A stretch of DNA of 64,000 bases. It comes from Pseudomonadota bacterium (GTDB taxonomy: Bacteria > Pseudomonadota > Alphaproteobacteria > Rhizobiales > Methylopilaceae). The stretch spans positions 131,501 to 195,500 of the forward strand of contig JAEWFF010000004.1 of NCBI GenBank assembly GCA_023388965.1. The letters run 5' to 3'. The notes beneath the pieces were generated by a model, which ran no database searches, was not told the DNA's origin, and worked only from the letters and a program-made list of their open reading frames with translations. The translations under genes were made by a program, and so were the position numbers. Within the stretch, counting starts at the first letter, position 1. Each line of letters opens with the position of its first letter. Positions 36,623 to 44,821 of the stretch are shown one piece after another.

Positions 36623-36640
36623 TTGGCCGATCACTGACAG
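36613..36640 (+). other. Perfect 11-bp hairpin across the nrdA stop codon
   Basis: CTGTCAGTGAT (36613-36623) pairs completely with ATCACTGACAG (36630-36640) around TGGCCG. The nrdA stop TGA is inside the left arm. There is no T-run after it. Confidence 0.7.
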
Positions 36641-36676
36641 CGGTACGGACACGATGATTTAGGAGATAGAGAGAAA

Positions 36677-37816
36677 ATGCTTGATTGGTCCGAAACCACG
36701 CCGAACAGCGACCCGAAAAAGGCGGTTCATCCCGCCTTCGACAAGAAGGGAGAACCCGCCGTGGATCCGACCGGCCTCGGTGAGATCGAGCGCGGCGCCG
36801 CCCGCGTCTCGGTCGACGACAAGGCGATGATCAATTGCCGCGCCGACGTGAACCAGCTCCTGCCACTGAAATACAAATGGGCGTGGGAGAAATATCTCGC
36901 CGGCTGCAACAATCACTGGATGCCGACGGAAGTGTCCATGCAGGCCGATATCGCGCTCTGGAAATCGCGCGACGGCCTGACGGACGACGAGCGCCACGCG
37001 ATCAAGCGCAATCTCGGCTTCTTCGCGGCCTCCGAATCCCTCGTCGCCAACAATATCGTGCTGGCGATCTACCGCCACCTGACCAACCCGGAATGCCGCC
37101 AGTATCTGCTGCGTCAGGCTTTCGAGGAGGCGGTGCACACGCACACCTTCCAGTACATCGTGGAATCGCTCGGCCTCGACGAGGGCGAACTGTTCAACAT
37201 GTACCGCGAAGTGCCAAGCATCACCGACAAGGCGGCCTGGGCGCTGAAGCACACCAAGAATCTGGACGACGCCAACTTCAAGACCGGCACGCTGGAAGCC
37301 GATCAGGACTTCCTGCGCGATCTCGTGGCGTTCTACGTTGTGTTCGAGGGCATGTGGTTCTACACCGGCTTCGCGCAGATCCTGTCGCTCGGGCGCCGCA
37401 ACAAGATGGTCGGCATCGCCGAGCAGTATCAGTACATATTGCGCGACGAGAGCATCCATCTGAACTTCGGCATCGACGTCATCAACCAGATCAAGATCGA
37501 AAACCCGCACCTCTGGACGAAGGCGTTCCAGGAAGAGGTGCGCGGCATGCTGAAGGAAGCGGCGGAACTCGAAGCCTCCTATGGCCGCGACACGATGCCG
37601 AACGGCTTCCTCGGCCTCAACGCCCAGCTCTGCGAGCAGTACATGCACTTCATCGCCAACCGGCGCTGCGCGCAGATCGGCCTTGCGCCGGTCTTCCCGG
37701 AAACGGAAAACCCGTTCCCGTGGATGTCGGAAGTTATGGACCTCAAGAAGGAGAAGAACTTCTTCGAGACGCGCGTGATCGAATACCAGAACGGCGGCGC
37801 GCTGAGCTGGGAGTGA
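36677..37816 (+). CDS. nrdB: Ribonucleotide reductase beta subunit, class Ic-like (no radical Tyr)
   Basis: The 379-residue ferritin-fold R2 subunit generates the oxidant for NrdA. Metal ligands are Glu120, Glu151, His154, Glu224, Glu258 and His261. The position of the radical Tyr (four after His154) is Phe158, and the first ligand is Glu instead of Asp. Both changes, and all inter-ligand spacings (31, 3, 4, 66, 34, 3), equal those of Chlamydia trachomatis R2 (E89, E120, H123, F127, E193, E227, H230), the prototype of class Ic Mn(IV)/Fe(III) enzymes. The start ATG follows AGGAGATAGAGAG. A terminator lies at 37852. Confidence 0.95.
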   Translation: MLDWSETTPNSDPKKAVHPAFDKKGEPAVDPTGLGEIERGAARVSVDDKAMINCRADVNQLLPLKYKWAWEKYLAGCNNHWMPTEVSMQADIALWKSRDGLTDDERHAIKRNLGFFAASESLVANNIVLAIYRHLTNPECRQYLLRQAFEEAVHTHTFQYIVESLGLDEGELFNMYREVPSITDKAAWALKHTKNLDDANFKTGTLEADQDFLRDLVAFYVVFEGMWFYTGFAQILSLGRRNKMVGIAEQYQYILRDESIHLNFGIDVINQIKIENPHLWTKAFQEEVRGMLKEAAELEASYGRDTMPNGFLGLNAQLCEQYMHFIANRRCAQIGLAPVFPETENPFPWMSEVMDLKKEKNFFETRVIEYQNGGALSWE

Positions 37817-37851
37817 AACTGCCGCGCTTTCGGCACGAAAAATCATCAAGC

Positions 37852-37884
37852 AAAAGGGCCCGGTCGAAAAACCGGGCTCTTTTC
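37852..37884 (+). terminator. Terminator of nrdAB
   Basis: AAAAGGGCCCGGT and ACCGGGCTCTTTT form a stem with one mismatch zone around CGAAAA, ending in a T-run, 36 bases after the nrdB stop. Confidence 0.85.
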
Positions 37885-37989
37885 ATATCCCGGCCCTCTC
37901 ATCGCCTTGATTGGCTGGCATCCACCGGGCCGATCCGATTTTCCCGCACTCGAGGCTGGCTCCGCCCGCGCGGCGCCCGATCCGCGTTC

Positions 37990-39123
37990 ATGCCATCAGC
38001 CCCGGTTTCACGCCTGTCCGCTCTCCTGTTCGCCGCGATCGCGCTCGCCGGCTGCTCGAGCGATATCGGCTCCATATCGGCGCAGAATTATCCGTCGGAC
38101 ATCGCCAGCCGGCAGGGACTCGTGGCCGTCACCACGCGCAAATCGGCCGGCCCGGCAAAGCCGTGGTTCGGTACGCAGCGCGCCGATGCGAGCATGGTCC
38201 GGGTGCGCCTCGCTTCGCCCTATCAGGCCGGCCGCTTTTCGCTCGCCGCCACCGGGCTGCGCGACTGGACGATCACCGGGGTCGAACCGATGTCCGCGTT
38301 CGACCTTGCCGGTAATTCCGGCGGCACGCGCGATGTGCTGCTCTATGTCCACGGCTTCAACGCAAGCTTCGAGCGGGCGGCGCTCGATGCGGCGCGCCTG
38401 TCGGACGCGCTGAAATTCCGCGGCGACACCGCGCTGTTCAGCTGGCCCTCGCGCGACAGCGTCTTCGATTATCTGGCCGACCGGGAAAGCGCGATCTGGT
38501 CGCGCGATGCACTGGAAGACACGCTCCACGCAATGGTTTCGAACCCGGCGGTCGGACGAATCCATATCGTGGCCCACAGCATGGGCAGCATGCTGACCGT
38601 GGAAGCGCTGCGTCAGATGCACGCCAGCAACAGAGGCAATATGGGCCGTTTCGGCGCCATCGTGTTCGCCTCGCCCGATATCGATGTCGACAGCTTCTCG
38701 GCTTCCGTTCACCGGCTGGGCGGACTGCACCGGCAGATGACCGTCATCACCGCGAAAGACGACCGGGCGCTTGCGATCTCCGCAAGCCTTGCCGGCGGAA
38801 AGCGCGTCGGCCGCGCCGAGACGGCCGCCCTCCAGAAGCTCGGCATCGAAGTCGTCGATGCTTCGGGCATGGGCGGGTTCCTGCGTCACGATACTTTCCT
38901 TGCCGATGCCGGCGTGCAGAAGATCGTCATCCGGGCGATTGCCGGTGCGCGCGGCGGCACGGGCAACTCCGCCCCCTCGCCTTTCCCGATATTCCAGCGC
39001 GACCGGCCGGTGACGCAGCAGCCGCTCGAAGCTCCTGTTGCGGCAGCGCCCGCCGCTCCGGCTTCCGGTGAGGCTCCGGCCACGGCCGCATCTGCCGCTC
39101 CCGCTTCTCCTGCCGCCTATTAG
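37990..39123 (+). CDS. Lipoprotein alpha/beta hydrolase (DUF900 type)
   Basis: The 377-residue product has a lipoprotein signal with lipobox LAGC (Cys22), placing it on the periplasmic face of a membrane. The hydrolase domain contains 'VLLYVHGFNASFERAALDAARLSD', 'ALFSWPSRDSVFDYLADRES' and the nucleophile elbow 'IVAHSMGSMLTVEAL', typical of DUF900 hydrolases. The C-terminus is a Pro/Ala tail with no structure. The ATG at 37990 gives a clean signal peptide; an in-frame opening further upstream is part of nrdB's shadow. Substrate unknown. Confidence 0.85.
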   Translation: MPSAPVSRLSALLFAAIALAGCSSDIGSISAQNYPSDIASRQGLVAVTTRKSAGPAKPWFGTQRADASMVRVRLASPYQAGRFSLAATGLRDWTITGVEPMSAFDLAGNSGGTRDVLLYVHGFNASFERAALDAARLSDALKFRGDTALFSWPSRDSVFDYLADRESAIWSRDALEDTLHAMVSNPAVGRIHIVAHSMGSMLTVEALRQMHASNRGNMGRFGAIVFASPDIDVDSFSASVHRLGGLHRQMTVITAKDDRALAISASLAGGKRVGRAETAALQKLGIEVVDASGMGGFLRHDTFLADAGVQKIVIRAIAGARGGTGNSAPSPFPIFQRDRPVTQQPLEAPVAAAPAAPASGEAPATAASAAPASPAAY

Positions 39124-39367
39124 CCGCAGCTCATCGCGTCGCGGTGAGTCGAGATCGGAACGCGAATCGAACCGGCCCGACAGGGCGGCTTTGCATTGGT
39201 CCGCCGCGCTGCAACTCGCACACACCCGCGAACAGGCTTTCAGACGTTCGTCGGCCGCTCCGGCTGCCCTGCCGGACCGCCGCCGATCCACCGCATGGCC
39301 GCCGCTTTTCGGCCTTCTTCCATGCGAGAAGGTCGGTTTTCGGCGTGATTTTCAGGTCCTATAGGCC

Positions 39368-39449
39368 TTGATTATAATTAATGGATTTTAATATGTCGCA
39401 TACCTGACACAATTCGGCATGCGCCATATGCATGGCTGGTGGTATACCA
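39368..39449 (+). promoter_or_regulatory. A/T-rich control region with a TGGTATACCA palindrome
   Basis: The gap 39124-39511 has no gene. Its right half is unusually A/T-rich (39368-39400) and holds a possible promoter (CTGACA, 17 bases, TATGCA near 39404-39433) and a perfect 10-base palindrome TGGTATACCA (39440-39449), similar in form to GntR-family operators. The left half (39124-39360) shows nothing clear. Confidence 0.4.
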
Positions 39450-39511
39450 AGACACTACCTAAACGCGCGTGAATGGATCATATTGCGTTTCAGAAGAAAG
39501 GGGTAACCACC

Positions 39512-39649
39512 ATGATCGCTTTTGTCCTTCATTTCCTTGAGTTCGTCGGCGCCGCCCAGCGTGTGGCCGAGGCTTCCCGCAATCGTCAGGTTCCGTCCGC
39601 TAAGGACCTCAAGATCCTCGACCTTCCGGCGAGCGCCTTCGTCCGCTGA
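39512..39649 (+). CDS. 45-residue protein, distant DUF1127-like
   Basis: The short product has a hydrophobic start (MIAFVLHFLEFVGAAQ) and an Arg-containing middle (QRVAEASRNRQ). It ends 'DLKILDLPASAFVR', which resembles the tail of DUF1127 small regulatory proteins (sequence D-L-x-x-L-G-I-x). A strong Shine-Dalgarno (GAAAGGGG) lies 8 bases upstream and a terminator 34 bases downstream, so a real gene is likely. DUF1127 proteins modulate RNA turnover and stress or phosphate responses in Agrobacterium and Rhodobacter; membership here is an inference. Confidence 0.6.
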   Translation: MIAFVLHFLEFVGAAQRVAEASRNRQVPSAKDLKILDLPASAFVR

Positions 39650-39682
39650 TCCGGCACGAGCACGGCGAACTGGAATCGTGTG

Positions 39683-39706
39683 GAGCGGCCGCAGGGCCGC
39701 TCTTTG
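39683..39706 (+). terminator. Terminator after the 45-residue gene
   Basis: GAGCGGCC and GGCCGCTC form an 8-bp stem around GCAG, followed by TTTG. Confidence 0.75.
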
Positions 39707-39891
39707 CGTATTCAATCACAGGTTGACCTCCTGTCCCATCCGGGAGGCTAAACGCGAATGCGGCGGGGCAAGCCCCCTCGCTCCGCCGCTTCGCGACCTT
39801 TGCCTTCCAAGGAAGGTTGTGGGGATTCCGATTCATATGCCGCTCGCCCGTGGCGCGGACTCACTTCTCCCATCTACTTACGGAGAGGGAA

Positions 39892-40092
39892 TCGCATGTC
39901 CCGGAAGCGGCGGAGCCGCTGTCCGGGACGCCATACTCCGTGTTCTCTCGTGACAACCTCTCGCGCTGGCGCCCTATCGCAAAGCCTGCGGCGTATGGGT
40001 CCCGGGATCCGCGCGTAACTCGGGCTTGCCCGAGTTACGATTGATAGGAGACTTAACTCGGCAACAGCCGAGTTAAGCGGCCCCGGGACACA
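39892..40092. repeat. Dispersed palindromic repeat family 1, copy B (interrupted)
   Basis: The first module (39893-39938) is intact: 'gcatgtcccgga', hairpin, 'tccgggacgccatac'. The second module begins 'ggcgtatgggtcccggg' at 39990 and resumes as 'ccccgggacacac' at 40080, with two extra hairpins placed between the arms (40015-40077). The gap 39650-40182 holds only a terminator, this element and a family 2 copy. Confidence 0.75.
40015..40077. repeat. Pair of perfect 11-bp hairpins nested in copy B
   Basis: GTAACTCGGGC/GCCCGAGTTAC (40015-40038) and CTTAACTCGGC/GCCGAGTTAAG (40052-40077) share the core AACTCGG and are separated by 13 bases. Confidence 0.75.
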
Positions 40093-40101
40093 CAGCAGAC
40101 G

Positions 40102-40162
40102 CCCTCACCCTGCTCGGCCTTCCGGCCGAGTCGGCCCTCTCCCGTAAACGGGAGAGGGGGTA
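40102..40162. repeat. Dispersed palindromic repeat, family 2
   Basis: 'ccctcaccc' is followed by hairpins CTCGGCC/GGCCGAG and CCCTCTCCCG/CGGGAGAGGG, as at 36-93. It directly follows glpK's stop on the other strand. Confidence 0.75.
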
Positions 40163-40182
40163 ACGGCTCCGCCGCCGGTTCT

Positions 40183-41679
40183 TCAGGAAGAAAGATCGGA
40201 GCGCGTGCGCCGCACGGCGGCGCGCCAGCCCTTGAGCTTTTCCTCCCGCCAAGGGCCGGAATCGCCCGGCTCGAAGCGGCGGTCGAGCCGCCAGGCCTTG
40301 GCGAATTCGGCCGGCTCCGGGCAGACGCCTGCCGCGAGCCCGGCGAGATAGGCCGCGCCGAGCGCGGTCGTCTCGATGATTTTCGGCCGGTCCACCGGCA
40401 CGCCCAGAATGTCGGCCACGAATTGCATGGTCCAGGAATCGCGGACCATGCCGCCATCGACCCTCAGCACCGAAGCCTCGCCGCGCTGCCAATCGGCCTG
40501 CATGGCCTCGTAGAGGTCGTTGGTCTGATAGCCCATGCTTTCGAGCACGGCGCGGGCGATCTCGGCGCGGCCGGTGCCGCGCGAAATACCGCAGATCAGG
40601 CCGCGCGCATCGGGGTCCCAATAAGGTGCGCCGAGGCCGGTGAAGGCCGGCACGAAATAGACACCCGAATCCGGATCGGCCTTTTCCGCGAGTTCCTGCG
40701 TTTCAGGCGCGGCGCGGACAATCTTCACCCCGTCGCGCAGCCATTGCACCGCGGCGCCGGCCACGAAGATGGAGCCTTCCAGCGCATAGGTGCGCTTGCC
40801 GCCGAACTGATAGGCAATGGTGGTCAGAAGCCGGTTCTGCGAGGCGACCGGCTCCGCCCCCGTGTTCATCACCGCAAACGCGCCGGTGCCGTAGGTGATC
40901 TTCATCATGCCCGGCTCGAAACAGGCCTGGCCGATTGTCGCGGCCTGCTGGTCGCCGGCAATGCCGCAGACGGAGAGCGGCGCGCCGAACAGGCGCGCTT
41001 CACTCTCGCCGAACTTCCCGGAGGAATCGCGCACCTCCGGCAGCATCTTTTTCGGAATGCCGAGCGCCTTTAGAAGATCACTGTCGTATCTGCCCTTGCG
41101 GATATCGAACAGCATGGTGCGCGCGGCATTGGTCGCGTCCGTCGCATGGACCTTGCCGCCCGTCAGACGCCAGAGGAGAAAACAGTCGATCGTGCCGAAG
41201 GCGAGATCGCCCTTCTCGGCCGCAGCCCGCGCGCCTTCCACATGATCGAGAATCCAGGCGATCTTGGTGGCGGAGAAATAGGGATCGACGACAAGGCCTG
41301 TCTTCGTCCGTACGTCTTCCTCGAGCCCGTCCGCCTTGAGGCGCGCGCACAGATCGGCCGTGCGCCGGTCCTGCCAGACAATGGCGTTGTGGATCGCCTT
41401 TCCGGTCTTCCTGTTCCAGACCACGGTCGTTTCGCGCTGATTGGTGATGCCGAGCGCGGCGATGGCCCGCGCTTCGACGTCGGCGCGCGCGAGCACTTCG
41501 CTGACGACCGCCACCGTCGTCGCCCAGATGTCCTCCGGATCGTGCTCGACCCAGCCGGGATGGGGGAAATGCTGCGGAAATTCGCGCTGGGCCACCGCGA
41601 TGACGTCGAGCCTGCTGGAAAACAGGATGGCCCGGGAACTCGTCGTTCCCTGGTCGATGGCGAGAAGATGCCCGATCAT
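40183..41679 (-). CDS. glpK: Glycerol kinase
   Basis: The 498-residue FGGY-family kinase phosphorylates glycerol to glycerol-3-phosphate. It opens 'LLAIDQGTTSSRAILF' (phosphate loop) and has 'WVEHDPEDIW', 'GITNQRETTVVW' and the second phosphate motif 'MKITYGTGAFAVMNTG'; 'RVDGGMVRDSWTMQ' lies near the end. The start at 41679 has GGGGGAGGG just upstream. glpD lies nearby on the same strand, separated by a convergently placed oxidoreductase gene. Confidence 0.95.
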   Translation of the reverse strand: MIGHLLAIDQGTTSSRAILFSSRLDVIAVAQREFPQHFPHPGWVEHDPEDIWATTVAVVSEVLARADVEARAIAALGITNQRETTVVWNRKTGKAIHNAIVWQDRRTADLCARLKADGLEEDVRTKTGLVVDPYFSATKIAWILDHVEGARAAAEKGDLAFGTIDCFLLWRLTGGKVHATDATNAARTMLFDIRKGRYDSDLLKALGIPKKMLPEVRDSSGKFGESEARLFGAPLSVCGIAGDQQAATIGQACFEPGMMKITYGTGAFAVMNTGAEPVASQNRLLTTIAYQFGGKRTYALEGSIFVAGAAVQWLRDGVKIVRAAPETQELAEKADPDSGVYFVPAFTGLGAPYWDPDARGLICGISRGTGRAEIARAVLESMGYQTNDLYEAMQADWQRGEASVLRVDGGMVRDSWTMQFVADILGVPVDRPKIIETTALGAAYLAGLAAGVCPEPAEFAKAWRLDRRFEPGDSGPWREEKLKGWRAAVRRTRSDLSS

Positions 41680-41775
41680 GCGCCCTCCCCCGCAGCCTGA
41701 CGGCAGCCCGGTCCGGGAGCATGACCGATATTGCGGCGCAGGAGAAGCATTGGCGAACCGGCGCGCGATGCCTAC

Positions 41776-42771
41776 ATGGCGGCGATGATTCCTTTCTCGA
41801 TCCTCGATCTCGCCCCCGTGCGCGAGGGCGGCACGGTCTCCGATGCGCTCCACGCCAGCCGCGATCTCGCCCGCCACGCCGAAAAGCTCGGCTTCACCCG
41901 CTTCTGGCTCGCCGAACATCACGGAATGCCCGGTATTGCGAGCGCGGCGACCTCGGTCGCCCTCGCTCATGTCGCGGAAGGCACGAAAACGATCCGCATC
42001 GGCGCCGGCGGCATCATGCTGCCGAACCATTCGCCGCTCGTCATCGCCGAGCAGTTCGGCACGCTTGCCGCGCTCTATCCAGGCCGCGTCGATCTCGGCC
42101 TCGGCCGCGCACCGGGTTCCGATCCCGTCACGGCGCGGGCCCTGCGGCGCGATCTCGCCGGCGATCCGAACCGCTTTCCGCACGACGTCGTCGAACTGAT
42201 GTCCTATTTCCGCGGCGCGGGGCCGGTGCCCGCCGTGCCGGGCCATGGCGCGGATGTGCCGGTCTATATTCTCGGCTCGAGCCTGTTCGGCGCGCAGCTC
42301 GCCGCCCATCTCGGCCTGCCCTTCGCCTTCGCCTCGCATTTCGCGCCGGGCGATCTTTTTCCGGCGATGGAGATTTACCGCGAAAGGTTCGAGCCGTCCG
42401 AACAGCTCGACACGCCGCATGTCATGCTCGGCTTCAATATGTACGCCGCCGACACGGACGAGGAGGCGCAATTTCTGATGTCGAGCCGCGACCAGAGCTT
42501 CGTCGCGCTCAGAACCGGCACGCCGGGCCTTCTGAAACCGCCTGTCGAGAATTACCGCGCGACGCTCGATCCCAATGCGCGCGCAATGCTGGACATGACC
42601 CTGTCCGCGACCGCCTGCGGCGCACCGGAGACGGTGAGGAAGCAGACGGAGGATTTCATCGCGAAGACGGGCGCGGACGAACTGATCCTGACCGCGATGT
42701 TCCACGACCACGAAGCGGCGAAGAAGAGCTTTTCGATCGCGGCGTCGATGATGGAGACGGTGCCGGCGTGA
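41776..42771 (+). CDS. LLM class flavin-dependent oxidoreductase
   Basis: This luciferase-like monooxygenase fold protein (about 331 residues) has 'FSILDLAPVREGG' at the N-terminus, 'RFWLAEHHGMPGIASAATSV', 'RIGAGGIMLPNHSPLVIAEQ' and 'RVDLGLGRAPGSDP', the standard LLM set with FMN or F420 binding. The start is uncertain: ATGs at 41731, 41776 and 41785 are in frame and none has a strong Shine-Dalgarno. It is divergent from glpK. The last 116 bases overlap the end of glpD read on the other strand. Confidence 0.88.
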   Translation: MAAMIPFSILDLAPVREGGTVSDALHASRDLARHAEKLGFTRFWLAEHHGMPGIASAATSVALAHVAEGTKTIRIGAGGIMLPNHSPLVIAEQFGTLAALYPGRVDLGLGRAPGSDPVTARALRRDLAGDPNRFPHDVVELMSYFRGAGPVPAVPGHGADVPVYILGSSLFGAQLAAHLGLPFAFASHFAPGDLFPAMEIYRERFEPSEQLDTPHVMLGFNMYAADTDEEAQFLMSSRDQSFVALRTGTPGLLKPPVENYRATLDPNARAMLDMTLSATACGAPETVRKQTEDFIAKTGADELILTAMFHDHEAAKKSFSIAASMMETVPA

Positions 42772-44254
42772 GCGCCTTCGTCAGATAGGTGTCGAGCGCC
42801 CTTTTCTGTCTCTGCGTCATGTGAAGGCCGAGCTTCGAGCGGCGCCACAGAATGTCCGCGGCCGAGAGCGCCCATTCGTTCTCGATCAGATAACGCACCT
42901 CCCGCTCGGTGAGGCCGGCGCCGAACGAGCGGCCTAGTTCCTTCGCCGATGAAGCGGCGCCGAGAAGATCGTAGGCACAACTGCCATAGGAGCCGATGAG
43001 GCGGGCCGCATCGCCCGGCGTCAGAAACGGATAATGCATCCGCAATGCGCGCGCTTCAAGCGCCCGGCGGCCGGGGGAGAAGCCACCGCCCGGCAGCGGC
43101 GCCTTCGCCGTCCAGACGCGCGTTGCACCGACAAAGGGTTCGAGCTTTTCCAGCACTTCCTCGGCGAGGCGACGATAGGTGGTGATCTTGCCGCCATAGA
43201 TGTTCAGCACCGGCGGCGTGCCGGGCGGTGCATCGAGATCGAGCACGTAATCGCGCGTCGCATCCTGCGCCTTCTTCGATCCGTCATCGTAAAGCGGACG
43301 CACGCCGGCATAGGTCCAGACGACGTGCTCGGGCCGGACGGGCTTCTCGAAATATTCACTGGCTGCCGCGCACAGATAGGCGATTTCCTCGTCCGAACAT
43401 TTTGCATCAACGGGATCGCCCGAAAAATCGCGGTCCGTCGTGCCGATCAATGTGAAATCGCGCTCGAAGGGAATGGCGAAGATCACGCGGCCATCGGCGT
43501 TCTGGAAAATGTAGGCACGGTCATGGCCGAACAGTTTGGGCACGACGATATGGCTGCCCTTGACGAGGCGGAGCGGCGCGGGACGCTTTTCGAGCGACTG
43601 GACGAGATCGCCGACCCACGGCCCCGCTGCATTGACGAGAACGCGCGCGCGCACGGTGCGCTTTCTGCCCCCTTGGCGCCGGACCGTGATGTTCCACACG
43701 CCATCCCGTCGTGTGGCGCCGATGCATTGCGTGCGCGTCTCGATCACGGCGCCTTTCGCGCGCGCATCCATCGCATTGAGCACGACGAGCCGCGCATCCT
43801 CGACCCAACAATCGGAATATTCGAAGCCGGTGCGGAATTCGTCCTTCAGCACGCGCCCGACCTTGGAGCGCGCAAGATTCACACGGCGCGAGGGCGGCAG
43901 GCGTTTGCGGCCGCCGAGCGCGTCGTACAGAAAAAGGCCGAGCCGCAGCATCCAGCGCGGACGCAGGCCCTCGTGATGCGGCAGGACGAAGCGCAGCGGC
44001 CGCACCACATGCGGCGCGATGTTGAGCAGGACTTCGCGCTCGTGCAGCGCCTCGCGCACGAGGCGGAATTCGTATTGCTCGAGATAGCGCAGGCCGCCAT
44101 GAATGAGCTTGGTCGAGGCCGACGATGTGCCCGACGCGAGATCACCCTTCTCGCACAGATAGACCGACAGGCCACGGCCGGCGGCATCGCGCGCGATGCC
44201 GCAGCCATTGATGCCGCCGCCGATGACGGCGATGTCGTAAACCGGCCCGCTCAT
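42656..44254 (-). CDS. glpD: Aerobic glycerol-3-phosphate dehydrogenase
   Basis: The 532-residue FAD enzyme passes electrons from glycerol-3-phosphate to quinone at the inner membrane. The dinucleotide motif 'DIAVIGGGINGCGIARDAAGRG', 'GTSSASTKLIHGGLRYLE', 'NAAGPWVGDL' and 'NIYGGKITTYRRLAEE' are intact. The frame does not stop at the usual end (near 'RALDTYLTKA') but continues for about 40 Ser/Pro/Arg-rich residues, complementary to the LLM gene's 3' end. With glpK this gives glycerol catabolism to dihydroxyacetone phosphate. Confidence 0.94.
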   Translation of the reverse strand: MSGPVYDIAVIGGGINGCGIARDAAGRGLSVYLCEKGDLASGTSSASTKLIHGGLRYLEQYEFRLVREALHEREVLLNIAPHVVRPLRFVLPHHEGLRPRWMLRLGLFLYDALGGRKRLPPSRRVNLARSKVGRVLKDEFRTGFEYSDCWVEDARLVVLNAMDARAKGAVIETRTQCIGATRRDGVWNITVRRQGGRKRTVRARVLVNAAGPWVGDLVQSLEKRPAPLRLVKGSHIVVPKLFGHDRAYIFQNADGRVIFAIPFERDFTLIGTTDRDFSGDPVDAKCSDEEIAYLCAAASEYFEKPVRPEHVVWTYAGVRPLYDDGSKKAQDATRDYVLDLDAPPGTPPVLNIYGGKITTYRRLAEEVLEKLEPFVGATRVWTAKAPLPGGGFSPGRRALEARALRMHYPFLTPGDAARLIGSYGSCAYDLLGAASSAKELGRSFGAGLTEREVRYLIENEWALSAADILWRRSKLGLHMTQRQKRALDTYLTKALTPAPSPSSTPRSKSSSSPLRGRGTSRSGSVRPRPSSR

Positions 44255-44306
44255 GGAATCCCCTTATCCGAGGATGCCTCAAACGCGGCGGGCGCGGAAG
44301 ACGGCG

Positions 44307-44738
44307 CTATTCGCGGTATTTGCTGTGGCAGGCGGAGCAGTTCTTGGCGACGGCGGCGAAGGCGGCCTTGAATGCAGCCTCGTCCTTTGCGGCTTCCGGA
44401 ACCGCTGCCTCTGCATCGGCTTCCAGCTTTGCGACCATTGCGTCGAAATCCGCCTTGTTTTCCCAGATGGCGGGAAGCGCCTCGGTCTCGCCGCCTGTTT
44501 CCGTACCCGCGGGAAACAGATCGCCATAGCCGGAGCTCGCGGCGGCGATGGCCTCGAAGGCGGCGCCGGCGGCCGCGCCGTCAAAAGGCGCCTGGCCTCT
44601 GTTCATGCGATTCACGGCGCCGAAGTTCTTGCCCACTTCCTTCATCGCCGCCTGACGCGCGGCAATCGGGTCCTGCGCGACGGCAGATCCGGCCATAAAA
44701 AAAGCCGCCATCGCGGCACAGACAACCCAACGCTTCAT
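44307..44738 (-). CDS. Cytochrome c' (class II c-type cytochrome)
   Basis: The 143-residue periplasmic protein has a signal peptide (VVCAAMAAFFMAGSAVAQ) and a four-helix bundle with the heme motif CSACH near the C-terminus (Cys134, Cys137, His138), the class II position. Cytochromes c' bind NO or CO and may protect against nitrosative stress. It lies upstream of glpD on the same strand with a 52-base gap. Confidence 0.92.
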   Translation of the reverse strand: MKRWVVCAAMAAFFMAGSAVAQDPIAARQAAMKEVGKNFGAVNRMNRGQAPFDGAAAGAAFEAIAAASSGYGDLFPAGTETGGETEALPAIWENKADFDAMVAKLEADAEAAVPEAAKDEAAFKAAFAAVAKNCSACHSKYRE

Positions 44739-44821
44739 TCTCTCTCACTCCGGCGGTTTCGTCAGTTTGAAATCACTCCAAAGAGGAGCGGAGTGTCAAT
44801 CGAACCGGCGCGCAGAGGCGA

